This document shows, piece by piece, positions 10,798-22,735 of a stretch of DNA of 64,000 nt. Made by a program: the position numbers and the translations under genes. The notes below the pieces were generated by a model. The model was given only the letters and a program-made list of their open reading frames with translations. It searched no databases and was not told the origin of the DNA. How positions within the stretch are numbered: position 1 is the stretch's first letter; each line of letters opens with the position of its first letter. Source of the stretch: Spodoptera frugiperda (taxonomy: Eukaryota > Arthropoda > Insecta > Lepidoptera > Noctuidae). The stretch lies in contig NC_064214.1 of NCBI RefSeq assembly GCF_023101765.2, positions 3,416,001 through 3,480,000 of the forward strand, in the 5' to 3' direction.

Positions 10798-12358
10798 GTT
10801 TGTAAATTATTTTAGCATGATTATCCACATTTATTTCATGAATCATGGAAGAAAACTAAATAATTGTGATAGTGCTATCTATTAGTGTTATTGAAGAATA
10901 GTGTTCAAGTGCTATTTCTTGAAGTGAGTTACAATGTTTACGTTTTACAGGTCGATGAAACTCTCAAGAAGAAACGTACCTTCAGGAAGTTTACCTTCCG
11001 AGGTGTCGATCTCGACCAGCTTCTTGATATGCCCAAGTAAGTATCCACCGACTTTATTGTGTTCAAAATGTATTCACTAAAACATGGTGAATTTAGGTTT
11101 GACACCTTAGCGGATGATCTGTCAGACAATACACTGGTTCTTGATTACAATGACTATGTTTTCCGTAACGTAACATAATTTAAATCCTTAAACACTCTAA
11201 AGTTGTTGTCGTGGTATTTTAGTTGTGTTGATTTGGTCCGGTGTTAACAGTCGCTAACATAACCTCAAAATGTAACTTTCAGTGAGCAACTCATGGAGCT
11301 CATGCACGCCCGCGCTCGCAGGCGATTCGCCCGTGGCCTGAAGCGCAAGCCAATGGCCCTGGTGAAGAAACTGCGTCGCGCAAAGAAGGAGGCTCCACCA
11401 AATGAGAAGCCCGAAATTGTGAAGACACATTTGAGAAACATGATCATTGTACCCGAGATGGTTGGATCCATCGTCGGTATCTACAACGGCAAGACTTTTA
11501 ACCAGGTAACTGTTATTTTATGTAATATTGTTACTACAACTATCAAACATTGTTATAACTGGAAAGAACTATGTTGTTAACCAAAATGCAGAAGCCTAAC
11601 ATTTAGAAACTGTAAACAAATCTATGTTGATAAGTTACTTAACCAAATTGAACAATATAAAACAGTCAAGTTGGGTACAAAAACGGCTTTAGACATGCTT
11701 TACTTGCAAAATAAAAACAACTGTTAAAGTACTTGTTTAGAAGAAAGAAGAAGGAAAAACAGTTTATTTGCAACAACATAAAATATTACAGGCTAAAAGA
11801 AAGTAATTTAAAAAGTAAATAAATAAGCAACACGGTGTAAAACAGCCAGTGCTTAGCCAAAATTAAGTCCTAGTCAGTTGTGCAGAAAGTATTAAATTGA
11901 AATACAAATAAAATAATTTAAAACATTATAATTTCATAGTGCATTCATTGTTGTGTTTGCAGTAGCGATTAAGATGACACAATCTTTATATTTAATGTAA
12001 ATTAAGGCAGTCCCAGTTTAACAATGTAGCAAGTGGCAATTACTATGGGGTCTTTGCTCTACTATTATATTATGGATAAAACTTTCAAGTTCACCAGAGT
12101 TTAACATGTTTCATTTCTCACTGAATGTAGCCCAGTTTAAGCAATATATAGACATAGAGAGTGGGTCATGTTATAAAACTAGCTTGCAAAATTATCTAAT
12201 ATGTAATTAATATGTAAATGTTTTGTTTCCAGGTTGAAATCAAACCTGAGATGATCGGCCACTACCTCGGCGAATTCTCAGTCACATACAAGCCTGTAAA
12301 GCACGGTAGGCCCGGTATTGGTGCCACCCACAGCTCCAGGTTCATCCCACTCAAGTAG
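10789..12358 (+). CDS. RpS15: Ribosomal protein S15 (uS19)
   Basis: Complete gene with four coding exons: 10789-10797, 10951-11036, 11283-11505 and 12233-12358, giving 147 residues, close to the usual eukaryotic length. It is the cytosolic small-subunit protein uS19, which sits on the 40S head near the decoding site. Diagnostic segments are KKRTFRKFTFRGVDLDQLL, RARRRFARGLKRKP, KKEAPPNEKPEIVKTHLR, NMIIVPEMVGSIVGIYNGK and a C-terminus with GEFSVTYKPVKHGRPGIG and the end SSRFIPLK. The first exon holds only Met-Ala-Glu, a common arrangement in ribosomal protein genes. All splice sites are consensus and the frame closes at TAG. The introns were inspected for snoRNAs and none was convincing. Confidence 0.98.
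10951..11036 (+). CDS. RpS15: RpS15 coding exon 2
   Basis: Acceptor tttacag|GTCGAT, donor CCCAA|gtaagt, leaving phase 2. It encodes the basic start of the protein and the VDLDQLLDMP segment. Confidence 0.97.
11283..11505 (+). CDS. RpS15: RpS15 coding exon 3
   Basis: Acceptor actttcag|TGAGCA, donor CAG|gtaact. It encodes most of the uS19 fold, including the basic helix and VPEMVGSIVGIYNGKTFNQ. GC content is well above the flanking introns, as usual for a highly expressed gene. Confidence 0.98.
12233..12358 (+). CDS. RpS15: RpS15 coding exon 4
   Basis: Acceptor gtttccag|GTTGAA. It encodes the conserved C-terminus and ends with TAG at 12356-12358. Confidence 0.98.
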   Translation, partial: VEIKPEMIGHYLGEFSVTYKPVKHGRPGIGATHSSRFIPLK

Positions 12359-12412
12359 TGTGCTGACCAACACCTAGGCTTAAGTCTAAAACAAAAATGT
12401 GCACAGGACTAC

Positions 12413-12418
12413 AATAAA
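12413..12418 (+). terminator. RpS15: Poly(A) signal of RpS15
   Basis: AATAAA lies 55 bases after the stop, followed by a GT-rich stretch (TGTATCTTGTGT). This is typical of the short 3'UTRs of ribosomal protein genes. Confidence 0.85.
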
Positions 12419-13239
12419 TGTATCTTGTGTAGCAATTACTGTCTTTTATTACCTTTACATAGACCATATAAATGATAAATGATATTTATTTTGCAAGTAG
12501 GTTACAATGTAACTCTTTTACACATCAATCTCTTAAATAGCTAGATGAGGCCGGCATTTCCTATCGGACTACTCTGAGAAGCAATGCCGAAATAAACTCT
12601 CAACTCACTCACTTACCGTGAACCATGCAAGTTGGTTCTGTAGTGGTCTTTGAGGAAAGAACCACAACAGTTTGAGCGGACCTGTTCAGATGGCAGCACG
12701 CATGTGTCAGTTTACGATCAGCTCAGCTGCCGGCTGTTGCTGAATGATCCGACAAAGATCAACCAAAAGAACATTTGGGTAGGTCACACAAATGCTCAAA
12801 CTGTCAGAATATAATTAACTAAAAATAAAATGACTAGCCAAAGTTTCACACGGTATATGGTAGGTAGGGGAAACCTTATGACTTAATTCACATATTTGTT
12901 ATCATCTTGGCTGACAATATACGAAAAATGAGTGAAATAAGCCCAATAGGTAAGCCAAAAAGTGTATTTTTGTCTTTGAGCTATATGGACACTCTTTACA
13001 AATATGGCATTGGAACTGCCGTGCCACATGTCCATAACATTCCTAGACAGCATACAACATTACTGCTCTTCTGTGATCAAGAAACAAAGCTGTTCATACA
13101 GAATTGAATACTTGATCAATTTAATTATTTTGTTTCAAAATTTTCAGTTTTCATTGAAATAGTTGCATTACACTTCTGTAGACTAGTAGGTAATACTTGT
13201 AGTTTCATAAGTCATGAGTGATTTCCATACTGTATAATA

Positions 13240-13407
13240 ATCTCTATATAAAAATCAATTGCTGTTCGTTAGTCTCGCCAAAACTCGAGAATGGCTGGAC
13301 CGATTTGGCTAATTTTGGTCTTTAGTTATTTGTGGAAGTTCAGGGAAGGTGTAAAAGGTGACAAAAAACATATTTGAGGCTATACGAAGTTTGTCGGGCC
13401 AGCTAGT
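13240..13407 (+). mobile_element. Helitron-like fragment
   Basis: Contains GTCTCGCCAAAACTCGAGAA and GGCTGGACCGATTTGGCTAA, widespread in lepidopteran non-autonomous Helitron-like elements, and ends in GTCGGGCCAGCTAGTA, a typical CTAGT terminus preceded by a GC-rich word. No coding capacity. The family assignment is from memory of these motifs. Confidence 0.45.
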
Positions 13408-13902
13408 AGTGTATAAAAAATGGCTAATCTTCATAATTATTCTCACACTATCTGTAGATTTGGTTTTTGTTTTTATTACATTACACATAGATTGGTTATT
13501 GAGATTTACTGCCAGTCATAGATCATTCCTTATAGTCTCTAGTGTAGTGAATATCAGCTTTTTGCCATGTAGTTTAGTTGAAATTCAGTATGTAGTTGTT
13601 TCATAGTGACTGGTACTACTTGTGTCCTAGGTAAGTGCAGTACAAACGAACAAAAAAGGGAGTATCAACTGATGTATCATATCAATCTAGTCTGTCAACT
13701 GTCCTAGCAAGTACAGTTTCGGCATTTCTTCTTAGAGTAGTCTGATAGACTAGTTATTTCAGAGATTGACGGTTAAAAGTGTTATCTTGTAACCAACTTG
13801 CAGAAATAAATATCATTTAGCGTATAATAAATAGCTGGGCTGTCAGAAGCCGAGTCAAGCCGGCCGGCCCATTTGTGCTAAAGCATTGCTCCGTGACTCG
13901 AT

Positions 13903-14118
<216 letters not shown>

Positions 14119-14611
14119 TTACCACAAAATATTGAACTAAATAATGGTTTTAATGTTAAGATAGCCATTCTAGATAACAATTATGTATAATTAGGTTTTG
14201 ACCGCGTCATCCTTCCTGTGAAAAAAATACTTCTGGCAGCATTTGGGTCCGGGCTAAGCCCTACCTGCATCCATAGACAGATACTTTTTTATTGCAGCTT
14301 CTTAAACTTCAACTTCTTCGTGTCACGCTTAACGGTCAATTTCAATAATATACAATTTTGATACATTTTCTACGGAGCTTATGTCAAAATACTATCTCTA
14401 GTAAGCAAATCTATTGTACAGCAGATGATAGGTTATTGAAATTGGCCGTAAGTTGGCTTAATTTACATTTTAATAGTTAACCTATCGTCGCTTACTCCAA
14501 TATACAGAAAAAGCCTTTTTACTTCCCGCTACTAGTCGACAGATGGCGTTAGGCATAACTTCCTAGTCCTAGATAAACTTTCAGAAACCCAGGTTAAGTG
14601 CGGCGCTTGCG

Positions 14612-14768
14612 CTGGAACTGCGGACTGCCTAGCGGGTTATCGGTGCTCCGGCTCAAAAAGCAGCGAGTAGAAACGGGGTGGTTTTTAGTCAGCAACAGTC
14701 TGACATTCTCTCTCGCCTCGCCTTGGGAGAGGGAGTGTTCGCTCAGAAAAGTCATTGGATGATTCTTC
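14612..14768 (+). repeat. SINE-like repeat, copy 1
   Basis: First of four copies of the same family in this window (others at 17451, 17881 and 30491). Shared words include GGAACTGCGGACTGCCTAGC, a CTCCGGCT segment, GGTGGTTTTTAGTCAG, TCTGACA, CTCTCGCCTCGC and CATTGGATGATT near the 3' end. Confidence 0.7.
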
Positions 14769-17177
14769 TACCTTCTAAAATTGCTAAGTAAAATTGTTGT
14801 GGGATTCAAGTCCATTCTCACTGGTAGGTAAAAATACGTGTCCATTAAAATGTACTTCTTAGTACGCTCTTGCGTAAAACAATTATTAAATGATTTAAAA
14901 AGGAAAATAATTTATAATTATAGGAAAATCGTATAAAATACGGTAGAAAAGGACAATAGTGGCTGACGTCGGTATGTATGACGTCACGTAAAGTCCAAAG
15001 AATATACCTATGAATTCTGTGAGTGCTTTGTAAAGCCCGTGACGTATCTGGTTTCCTGGATCACTCCACAACAATATTGATTTCTTTTATTATTATACGT
15101 TACTCATGCCATGCTAATTAAACAAATAGGTAATGTTGGCCATCCTTACACGTTAGGGTTTGTATTGCATGTTGTGTTGTTACACAAAGGCTTCACTATT
15201 GAAATTCTAGAATCTAGACCTAGCTTGTGTAAAATTATAAAAAAAATACTAACTCATCCTCCTATCCTCTCACAAAAAGTTAAGTCAATAAAATTCTAAC
15301 AGAAATAATTAAATATCAGTAGCCACAAACAGCAATAAGAAATGTTAAGTTCCTAAAGATTTTATAATTCTCCGTATTAATTAAAAGGCTGCCTGTGACG
15401 TGGAGCGACTGTCCGCCTGAACGAACCACGTCGTTGGGGTTAATAGAAGTGCATTACCCATCAGCAAGGCACATCGTGCTTGGTGGACATCAAGAAACCA
15501 GCTCAAACCGGAGCGAGCAGCCTCGGGCCGACTGAGCCCGGTCGCGCCAAGCCAACACAGCGAGCTAAACGTATATTTGACGATTGACCCTTTTTGCGTC
15601 AGTTACCAACACCCTAAATGGACTTACGAATCATTTGAACACATATGCTTACTTATGTTTGGAAATATTCACCTCGACCTATACATTTACGAGCTTCAGA
15701 TTTTATTTAACAAAGTTCTTGTGCAACGTGTTTTGAAATAGTTTAGAGTCCTGCCTAATAAAAAAATAAACTGGTTTGGTGTATTTACTATTACCCTGTT
15801 ACTGGTAAGTACCTATTGGTTTTTCCATACGAGGAGAATTACAGGTATTTTAAAAGGAAATAAAAAACAATCCCGTGTATTCTGGTCGTCAATACCAGGG
15901 GGATAAATTCTGTATTCTATCAGGCGACCATACTAGACCAGGAACTTACTAATTCGTACATGGTCAGCGTGAACTTCTCAGAAAGTTTCATGATAAACAG
16001 ATCTCTGAAAAAATGACTCCTCGTTCCAAAGTCATATGACAATAAGTACCTACTGTGTATGTCATTAATTATTAATTTCCAGTTGACGGCAGTTTTACTG
16101 ACTTCATCGCAGAGGCACGCCAGTGAAATGATCTTGCAATTAATTTGTATGTCGTATATCTTAATTAGTCATGTTTCTCCGTTGTAGGTAGCTCTGCAAA
16201 CAATATGAAATATGTTTAGGAGATTCTTCTAATGCTTGTGTTAGTCACCACCACTACATATTGGAAAGAAATAAGTAATTTTCTTTCCATTTCGAATTTA
16301 TTTTATGTCGACCTTTACAAATTCATTTTGTATGAAAATTATCAGTTATAACTTGATATATCTAGTTTACATCAGTTACATAGGTATGTTATTGATTATA
16401 TCTGAGAATGAACTTGAATTTTTCAAGCACATCCAATCCATTTAATAGCCTGTGGTTAATGAAACTACTTTTGTACCTAATCTAAGACCGGTAACCGGTT
16501 TTAATGAATTCCAAAGAATTTTAAATATTGTATTATTGTGTCTAAGGTAGTGTTGTGTTTTGCTACCGAAGCACCAATCCTCTCCCCCATTCACAATTCC
16601 CCAATCCGTAATAGGCAACAGTCTTGTATCTTCTTTCAATCACTCTTGAATCGTCTTTTCTGGCGCTTCGTGATCCGTCTGCTCGTTTACCGCCTTATGC
16701 TATAAAAAGTATCTAAGCACAAGTATTAGCACAATTCTTTGAATGACCGGATACATGAATTAGAAGGGAAGCCAGTTAAGCTATGTAGGTTCTGATTATC
16801 CCTAATAATCCCTATATGGGATAAAGGGGTGAGTTTTCTCGATTTTAGGAAGAACTTCTTTAAGAATTCGGAATTATAGGTGCTAGAAGTACATAATCCT
16901 TGACAACAAGCTTGAAGATTACAATATAAAAAGTAACAACAAACATTACACTGTTATGTATTGTTTTGAGATTTTTTAAAGAATATTTTTCAACGAACTC
17001 CAGCTACCTAATAACCAGTCCATGAGTCAAATTTGAATAAAATTAGCTAGGTAACTAATTGTTAACGATTAACGACTAATACTTAACTTCTATGATCTAT
17101 GCACTCATATTATATCTTCGATCATCATCAAAAAAGGTGACCATAACATAACTACATATAGGTACCTTAATTATTCT

Positions 17178-17320
17178 GTACCCTTAGTATGAGTTTGAGA
17201 GCGTGCTCGGCGCTCTGATTGGTTGGTTTATTCGAGACGGCCAATTAGAGCGCCGAACGCGATTTCGTTTCGATTACTTTAAAGGTAAAGCATACTCGTA
17301 CCACCTCGTACTAAGGGTAC
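17178..17320. mobile_element. Small inverted-repeat element (MITE-like)
   Basis: The termini GTACCCTTAGTATGAG and CTCGTACTAAGGGTAC are inverted copies. The inner arms also pair: CGGCGCTCTGATTGG against CCAATTAGAGCGCCG. The 143-bp unit can fold into a near-complete hairpin and carries no open frame, as expected for a non-autonomous DNA transposon. Confidence 0.6.
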
Positions 17321-17450
17321 TGTGCAACGTCGAAACGAGTTTACGTTTTTTGTAGGGTTTAGTGTCAAGTTCGCTACATCTGGTTTTATAGATAGGTACG
17401 TATAGGTATATTTCTTTGATGATCAGTAAGTACCGAAGATCTTAGATTAT

Positions 17451-17607
17451 CGGAGCTGCGGACTACCTAGCGGGTTTACCGGGGCTCCGGCTCGACAGGC
17501 AGGAGTAGGAACGGGGTGGTTTTTAGTCAGTAAGAGTCTGACACTCCCTCTCGCCTCGCTCTGGCGAGAGAAGACATTGGATGATTTTCCCCCCTCAAAA
17601 AAAAAAG
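17451..17607 (+). repeat. SINE-like repeat, copy 2
   Basis: Best preserved copy: GCTGCGGACTACCTAGCGGG, GGTGGTTTTTAGTCAGTAAG, CTCTCGCCTCGC and CATTGGATGATTTTCC, then an A-run. The A-rich 3' end indicates plus orientation and an RNA-mediated origin. Confidence 0.7.
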
Positions 17608-17880
17608 ATCTTAGATTAATCATTGATAGGTAATGATCTTATCATTGTGAATGAATTGGCACAATATTAATATTTTATTATGCGGTTTTCACTACTATTT
17701 ACCGGAAGTTTTATAGTAGGTAAGTACTTAATAGAAACAGCAGTTATAGTTGATAACACAAATTGCCACACATTAGAGATAGATAACATTAATGGCACTG
17801 AAGTAACAGCAGACGAGCATACACTAGTCACCACGGTCACGGTGGTTCTTGCGACATTCGGGAAGAGCTACATTTTTACC

Positions 17881-18031
17881 GCGGAGGATCTGACAGGTTG
17901 TTGGGGCTCCGTTTCGAAGAGCAGGAGTAGGAATGAGGTGGTTTTTAATCAGTATAGTAATAGTCTGACACTTCCTCTCGACTCACCCAAGGCGGGAGAA
18001 GTCATTGCATGATTTTCCCCCCCAAAAAAAT
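17881..18031 (+). repeat. SINE-like repeat, copy 3
   Basis: A diverged copy 270 bases after copy 2, sharing GAGCAGGAGTAGGAAT, GGTGGTTTTTAATCAG and GCATGATTTTCCCCCC with an A-rich end. It is embedded in the spurious open frame 17680-18012. Confidence 0.65.
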
Positions 18032-18890
18032 AAAAAGGGTACACTTTTGACAGAGACAGGGAAGTCAGAAGCAGTCTGATAAACTTTCTCTAATAAACTT
18101 GAACACTGACGCCGGACGCGCCGGACTTCAGTGTTCCAGTGTTTTCATGGTTGTAGATCCTGGGTTACAGGATTTACAGAGGTTTTGGGAGGTTGTAGCG
18201 GGCTTTTAATTGCCATTATTATTGCCATAGGGCAATTACTGCGAGTATTATTATTTTTCGATATCTACTACTTACTAAATGGAAACACTTTATTTTTCGG
18301 TGGGTACTTGACACATTTTTTTCAAAATTTCCATTAATCTATAAACTCAAACTTAGGTTGTATTGCATACCTAGCTACATATATTTTAAGACAAGTAAGT
18401 ACATGAATGATTAACTCTACGCTATAAATCCCGTAGTAATATCATTGTTACACATATTTCAGCTGTAACAGATTGCAGATGGCGCCCCTCCGTAGAACGT
18501 ACCGCAATAATATATACTTAGCAATACCTACTTTATTGCTACTCAATGTTTATTGGCTTTTATGACCGACCAGTAGGTGTGTGGATTACCGAAAATTTGT
18601 TGAGCAGAAGATTTATGAGCGGGATAAACGTGAACTATATGTTACGTCCGTGAAGACATTGGAATGAGCACATTTTATAGTCGATTCACTTTGGTGCTCC
18701 AATGTAAATAATATTCGGTATTGACTAAAAATAAACACATACATAAACAAAGCAAACGGAATAGGTTCATACTTGTAAGTTTGGCTCCACAGGCGGCCGC
18801 TGGAACTGGCAGAAATCTCGTCCTAACTAGAATGAATCATTGTTGTAATTAAAAACTGCCGTTTGTAAGGGCGCTTCGTGTTGGTGTGTT

Positions 18891-19195
18891 TATAAAGAGT
18901 CGGGGCAGAGGCTTCGCGGGCTCTGGTCGACTGCCGCCGCGCCACCGGCCGCACGCGCCTTCGCGATTTTCCGCCTCGCGAAACGACGCGAATTGACGCG
19001 TCTTTGTGTAACGTCTTTTTAAACAATATATTAACAAAAATATTATAATATCATGTTCATCAAGTACAATAATTTATTTGCATAATTTTATAACATTAAG
19101 TGGCTCCAAACTTGTGTGCTTCAGTGAAATAAAACAGTGATAACTATTTATTGTATTTATTTTTGAGAGGACGTTTCTTCTGCAAATATTTTGAG
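18891..19195 (+). promoter_or_regulatory. NKCC: Probable NKCC-A promoter and noncoding first exon
   Basis: TATAAA at 18891-18896 is followed by a strongly CpG-rich block (18905-19000) in otherwise AT-rich DNA, then by about 200 AT-rich bases ending at a consensus donor TTGAG|gtaag (19195/19196). This is the pattern of a TATA promoter plus 5'UTR exon on the plus strand. The next plus-strand gene is NKCC-A, whose start-codon exon is preceded by a splice acceptor and so needs an upstream leader exon. Linking the two implies a first intron of about 10.5 kb. The link is inference. Confidence 0.4.
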
Positions 19196-20334
19196 GTAAG
19201 AAAAAAGTTTAATGCTCAGTAGTATATATTTTATCAGTGTGTTACGTCTGTTTGCTGTGTAGGCGGTTTTCACTACAATTAACCGGAATCCGAGGCTTGT
19301 ATGGAATTCAAAATTGGAACAGCTGTGTCAATTAACCAAAAATAATATGAGATGATCCTGATCAAAGTAATTAGTTTCTTAATAAGCTGACTTCAGAATT
19401 TACTTAAAATTAACACAAAAGGGAAATAAAATAATTTCAAATCTACAATTAATATTTAAAAATATTTATATAGAAATACTAACTTAAACTAATTTTATTT
19501 TAATTTCTATACAATAACTTTTACCATGCGACAGAAACTTAACTCTAAACCTCATCACGTATTAGCAAATGTAAACCTTGTCAAATCATAGAAGACAATC
19601 TTAAATCTCTTGTCATCACTGTGAAAATTCATGCCGGTAGTTTTCAAACACTGAAAATCCGGAAACTCGAGATAAGACAGAATCTAATTACTTTAGTAGC
19701 TACTTATATTATGTTAAGAATGTCTATAGCATTTGTACCTTATTTAGTACTGAATCATTTGAAAGATATTTAAATTGTAAACGGCAATAATTAACTCCTT
19801 TTGTTTGAAACAACCTTGTAACTCAAAATTGTTTGTTACAAAGAAAAATGTGACATTAAGGTAATTGTTACGGAGGTGAAAAATATGTCGGGCTCTGTTA
19901 ATCGCAGTGTTAATTGCGTAGATTAATTAAATAAATAATTAGTGGCTACAAGCAAGGTGTCTATTATGTGTGGGAGATAACGCTAAGGACGTGTGTACAA
20001 GCTAGGTAAGGTACCTATGTACTATAGTCAGTCATTCAGCCAACATAGACGTCAGTAAGGGCTTTAGTCACTTAGACTGAGTTCCTACCAAATTGTTGTA
20101 GTTTAATATTGTTATTAAGTGACGAGCGATCGGTTAGTTGATTACCTTTTAAAGCGCGTCTGGCTCCATCCCATTTAAAACGTGGCCGTTTCTTTTGACT
20201 TTACCCTGTCAATAGCTTGGAACGGATTCAATCAAATATTATTTTTAGTAATGTCCTTTTACCTGATCTAAGGACCAAAAATTTGATAGTGCATCAAAAA
20301 TTTGGTCCTTGGATCCACCTAAAAAATCATATCC

Positions 20335-20490
20335 TACTATTATAAGTGCGAAAGTTTATATATTTGTTTGTTACTCCTTCACGTCAAAACGGCTGAAGGG
20401 ATCGAGATGAAATTTGGAACAGGGGTAGATTATGGTCTAGTATACCCACGGGAAGGCGGGTGAAGCCGCTGACAGAAGATAGTTTTCTAT
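20335..20490 (+). mobile_element. Helitron-like or related element fragment
   Basis: Contains CTACTATTATAAGTGCGAAA, GTCAAAACGGCTGAAGGGAT and a GGGTGAAGCCGC word near the end. This combination is very common in moth genomes and is usually assigned to non-autonomous Helitrons or a similar family. No coding sequence. Confidence 0.4.
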
Positions 20491-20917
20491 AAAATAACCT
20501 TACGTATACATTATCCCTTTTATGTTTGTTACACATTGATAAGACGAACAATACTGTTGCTACATTTTATAGACACTCGACTGATTAGGAGCTGTAAAGG
20601 AAAAATAACTGATTACCTACTGATGATCTTTGTAAATTATGACTAAGTACTAGGTATTTTATTACCCTTATATACTTATCTTATTGTAGTACTGTAGCGT
20701 CTGTAACAATACATAGTTACTTACTTAATTACAAAAGTAGTTTAGGTTTATACATAATATATTTACTTTGACATTGTCTTAAGGAAACAGATAATCAAAC
20801 AAAATCTTTATTTACTTTTAATTTTTTCTGCTAGGATCCTATCCCTATCGATTTATATCACAAATGATTGAATTTGTTTGCATTTGATGTGCTTGAAAAA
20901 TAATGTATAGGCTCACC

Positions 20918-21018
20918 TCCTATTACATGGGCACTTATAACACAAATGGTGAAAAGTGGGTGTTCATTGTACAGAGGCATTACGTGACATAATGTAGGTA
21001 CACCTCTATCTACCCCTT
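20918..21018 (+). repeat. Dispersed repeat, copy a
   Basis: Shares CTATTACATGGGCACTTATA, CAAATGGTGAAAAGTGGGTG and CATTGTACAGAGGCAT with the segments at 38568-38645 (same strand) and 49950-50040 (inverted). The family has no name that I can give and no coding capacity. Confidence 0.6.
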
Positions 21019-21727
21019 CGGTGTAAAAACAAAAATATAATCCCAAAATGAAAAGCGAACGTAAGTGTTACGTCCCTGGAAAATAATGTCCTGTACCTAT
21101 TTTCTAATCACCAGAACCTTGCCTTTCGAACATTGTCGATGAATGCAAAGAGGAACAATTAATCAGGTTTTTGTGTGACGTCTGCGCTTACACAGCTGTA
21201 CCGCTTACCTATTTATTTACGTAAATCTTTCCTTTAATTTCATGTGTCACATTTGATGCTATTATTGGTGAGAAGCCAGAATTTTACTCATTGACATAAT
21301 AAGAATTGATTTTTATTTATATTGTTTGAACGCAGTTTAAGTATAATGACCGTTTGATCAAAAATAAGGAAAACGGTGGGGTTTTCATAAGTAATATTTA
21401 GAGGAAATTAATCTTTGGTACTCTCTCTCTCTCACTTAGGACATTTACCTCATTTCATCGCATAAAGCCAAGTAAATAAATCGTAATAATAAATGACATA
21501 GTTATTACAACTACCTCTCTAATCATGTACATGGGTACTAGGTACCTACCTATATCGTTAATTCATTACGCTAATTGAAGCAAGCACAATTTTATTAGGT
21601 ATTGTGTTTGAAAGGAAAAAATGGAATCTGACAAAAATGTTACCGTGTGCTACAACACGTGTTATCATTAATATAATATAAATTAAAAATAAGGGAAAGA
21701 TAAATGGATCGTGTGAAGAATGATATG

Positions 21728-22107
21728 AAAAAAACTTAATTTCCCTTTAAAAAGTAAAAAATAATAAAAGAAACCTAATCTTAAAGTACATACCTAAGAA
21801 TGTACTAATAATTCTAAAAAAATACGTCGCGTTGGGGGACCGCTCCTAATTATTTCTTACTTCTCTACGATTTTTTCATAAGTATCACATGCTTGGTGTT
21901 AACATTAAAGTAAATTGATGTTTAAGTACTTAACTATAACGCAGAAAATAGAAATATAGCGGCGCGGGCGGCGGTGTGCAGTCCGTATTCATGCGGTCCC
22001 CCAACGTGACGTATTTTTTTTTAGAATTATTAGTACATTCTTAGGTACTTTAAGATTAGGTTTCTTTTATTATTTTTTACTTTTTAAAGGGAAATTAAGT
22101 TTTTTTG
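21728..22107. repeat. Foldback structure with ~115-bp arms
   Basis: Left arm 21728-21843 and right arm 21993-22107 are inverted copies. For example TGGGGGACCGC at the inner end of the left arm mirrors GCGGTCCCCCA in the right arm, and AAACTTAATTTCCC mirrors GGGAAATTAAGTTT. The loop is about 150 bases and partly GC-rich. It may be a MITE or an inverted repeat-induced structure. Confidence 0.75.
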
Positions 22108-22656
22108 TCGGGGGTTTTTTAAATTTTTAATTTAATTTTTTATTTCATACTTTTTATAGGTACGTTAGGTTAAGTTAGGCTTAGTATATTACATAATGCT
22201 TACTATAATTTCAATTCTTGTTAAGGTAAAAATTACATTCAAGGTCAAGCTCGTTCGGTTTGATTTTTTTTTTACTTATTAATTACTAGTTTTTGTTTCT
22301 ATAAGTAGGCTAAAAATTACATTGGTGCAGGTTTTATATTTCTGTATTTTATAAAATATTTAATTTAATTTTTTGTAATTATTTTATTATTATTTTTTTT
22401 ATTTTTTAATTTTGTTAATACGAAAAAATTCTATCTTTCAATATTTTCTTTCAGTGCGGTTTCATTTGAGACCCCATCCCAGTATATTTGCATACCTTCG
22501 GTTAATCTCCCGCTTACGTTACTTTCACCGCCCATAACTTTAAAACGGCTCAACCGATTTTCATCAAACATGTCTAAAAACACTCGCACATAAGTCCCCT
22601 TTAATACGAAAAAAACTAAATTGAAATCACTGCATCCGTTCGGGAGTTATGATGCC

Positions 22657-22687
<31 letters not shown>

Positions 22688-22735
22688 CGTCAAACTTATA
22701 ACACCCCTCTTTTTGCGTCGGGGTTAAAAAGAACG
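22108..22735 (+). mobile_element. Non-autonomous element with GTCGGGG ends
   Basis: Begins near TTTTTTGTCGGGGGTTTTTT and ends at CTCTTTTTGCGTCGGGGTTA. Near the end it contains AACGGCTCAACCGATTTTCA and a (ACAG)n microsatellite (about 22660-22686). The architecture matches a widespread lepidopteran interspersed repeat. The superfamily is not determinable from this copy. Confidence 0.45.

Noticed and set aside
11037..12232. Possible snoRNA in RpS15 introns (GATGATC near 11114)
   Set aside because: No paired C/D boxes with a terminal stem and no H/ACA hairpin with an ACA box could be put together.
17680..18012. 110-codon plus-strand open frame
   Set aside because: The last third is SINE-like copy 3 and the remainder has no domain, splice site or codon signature.
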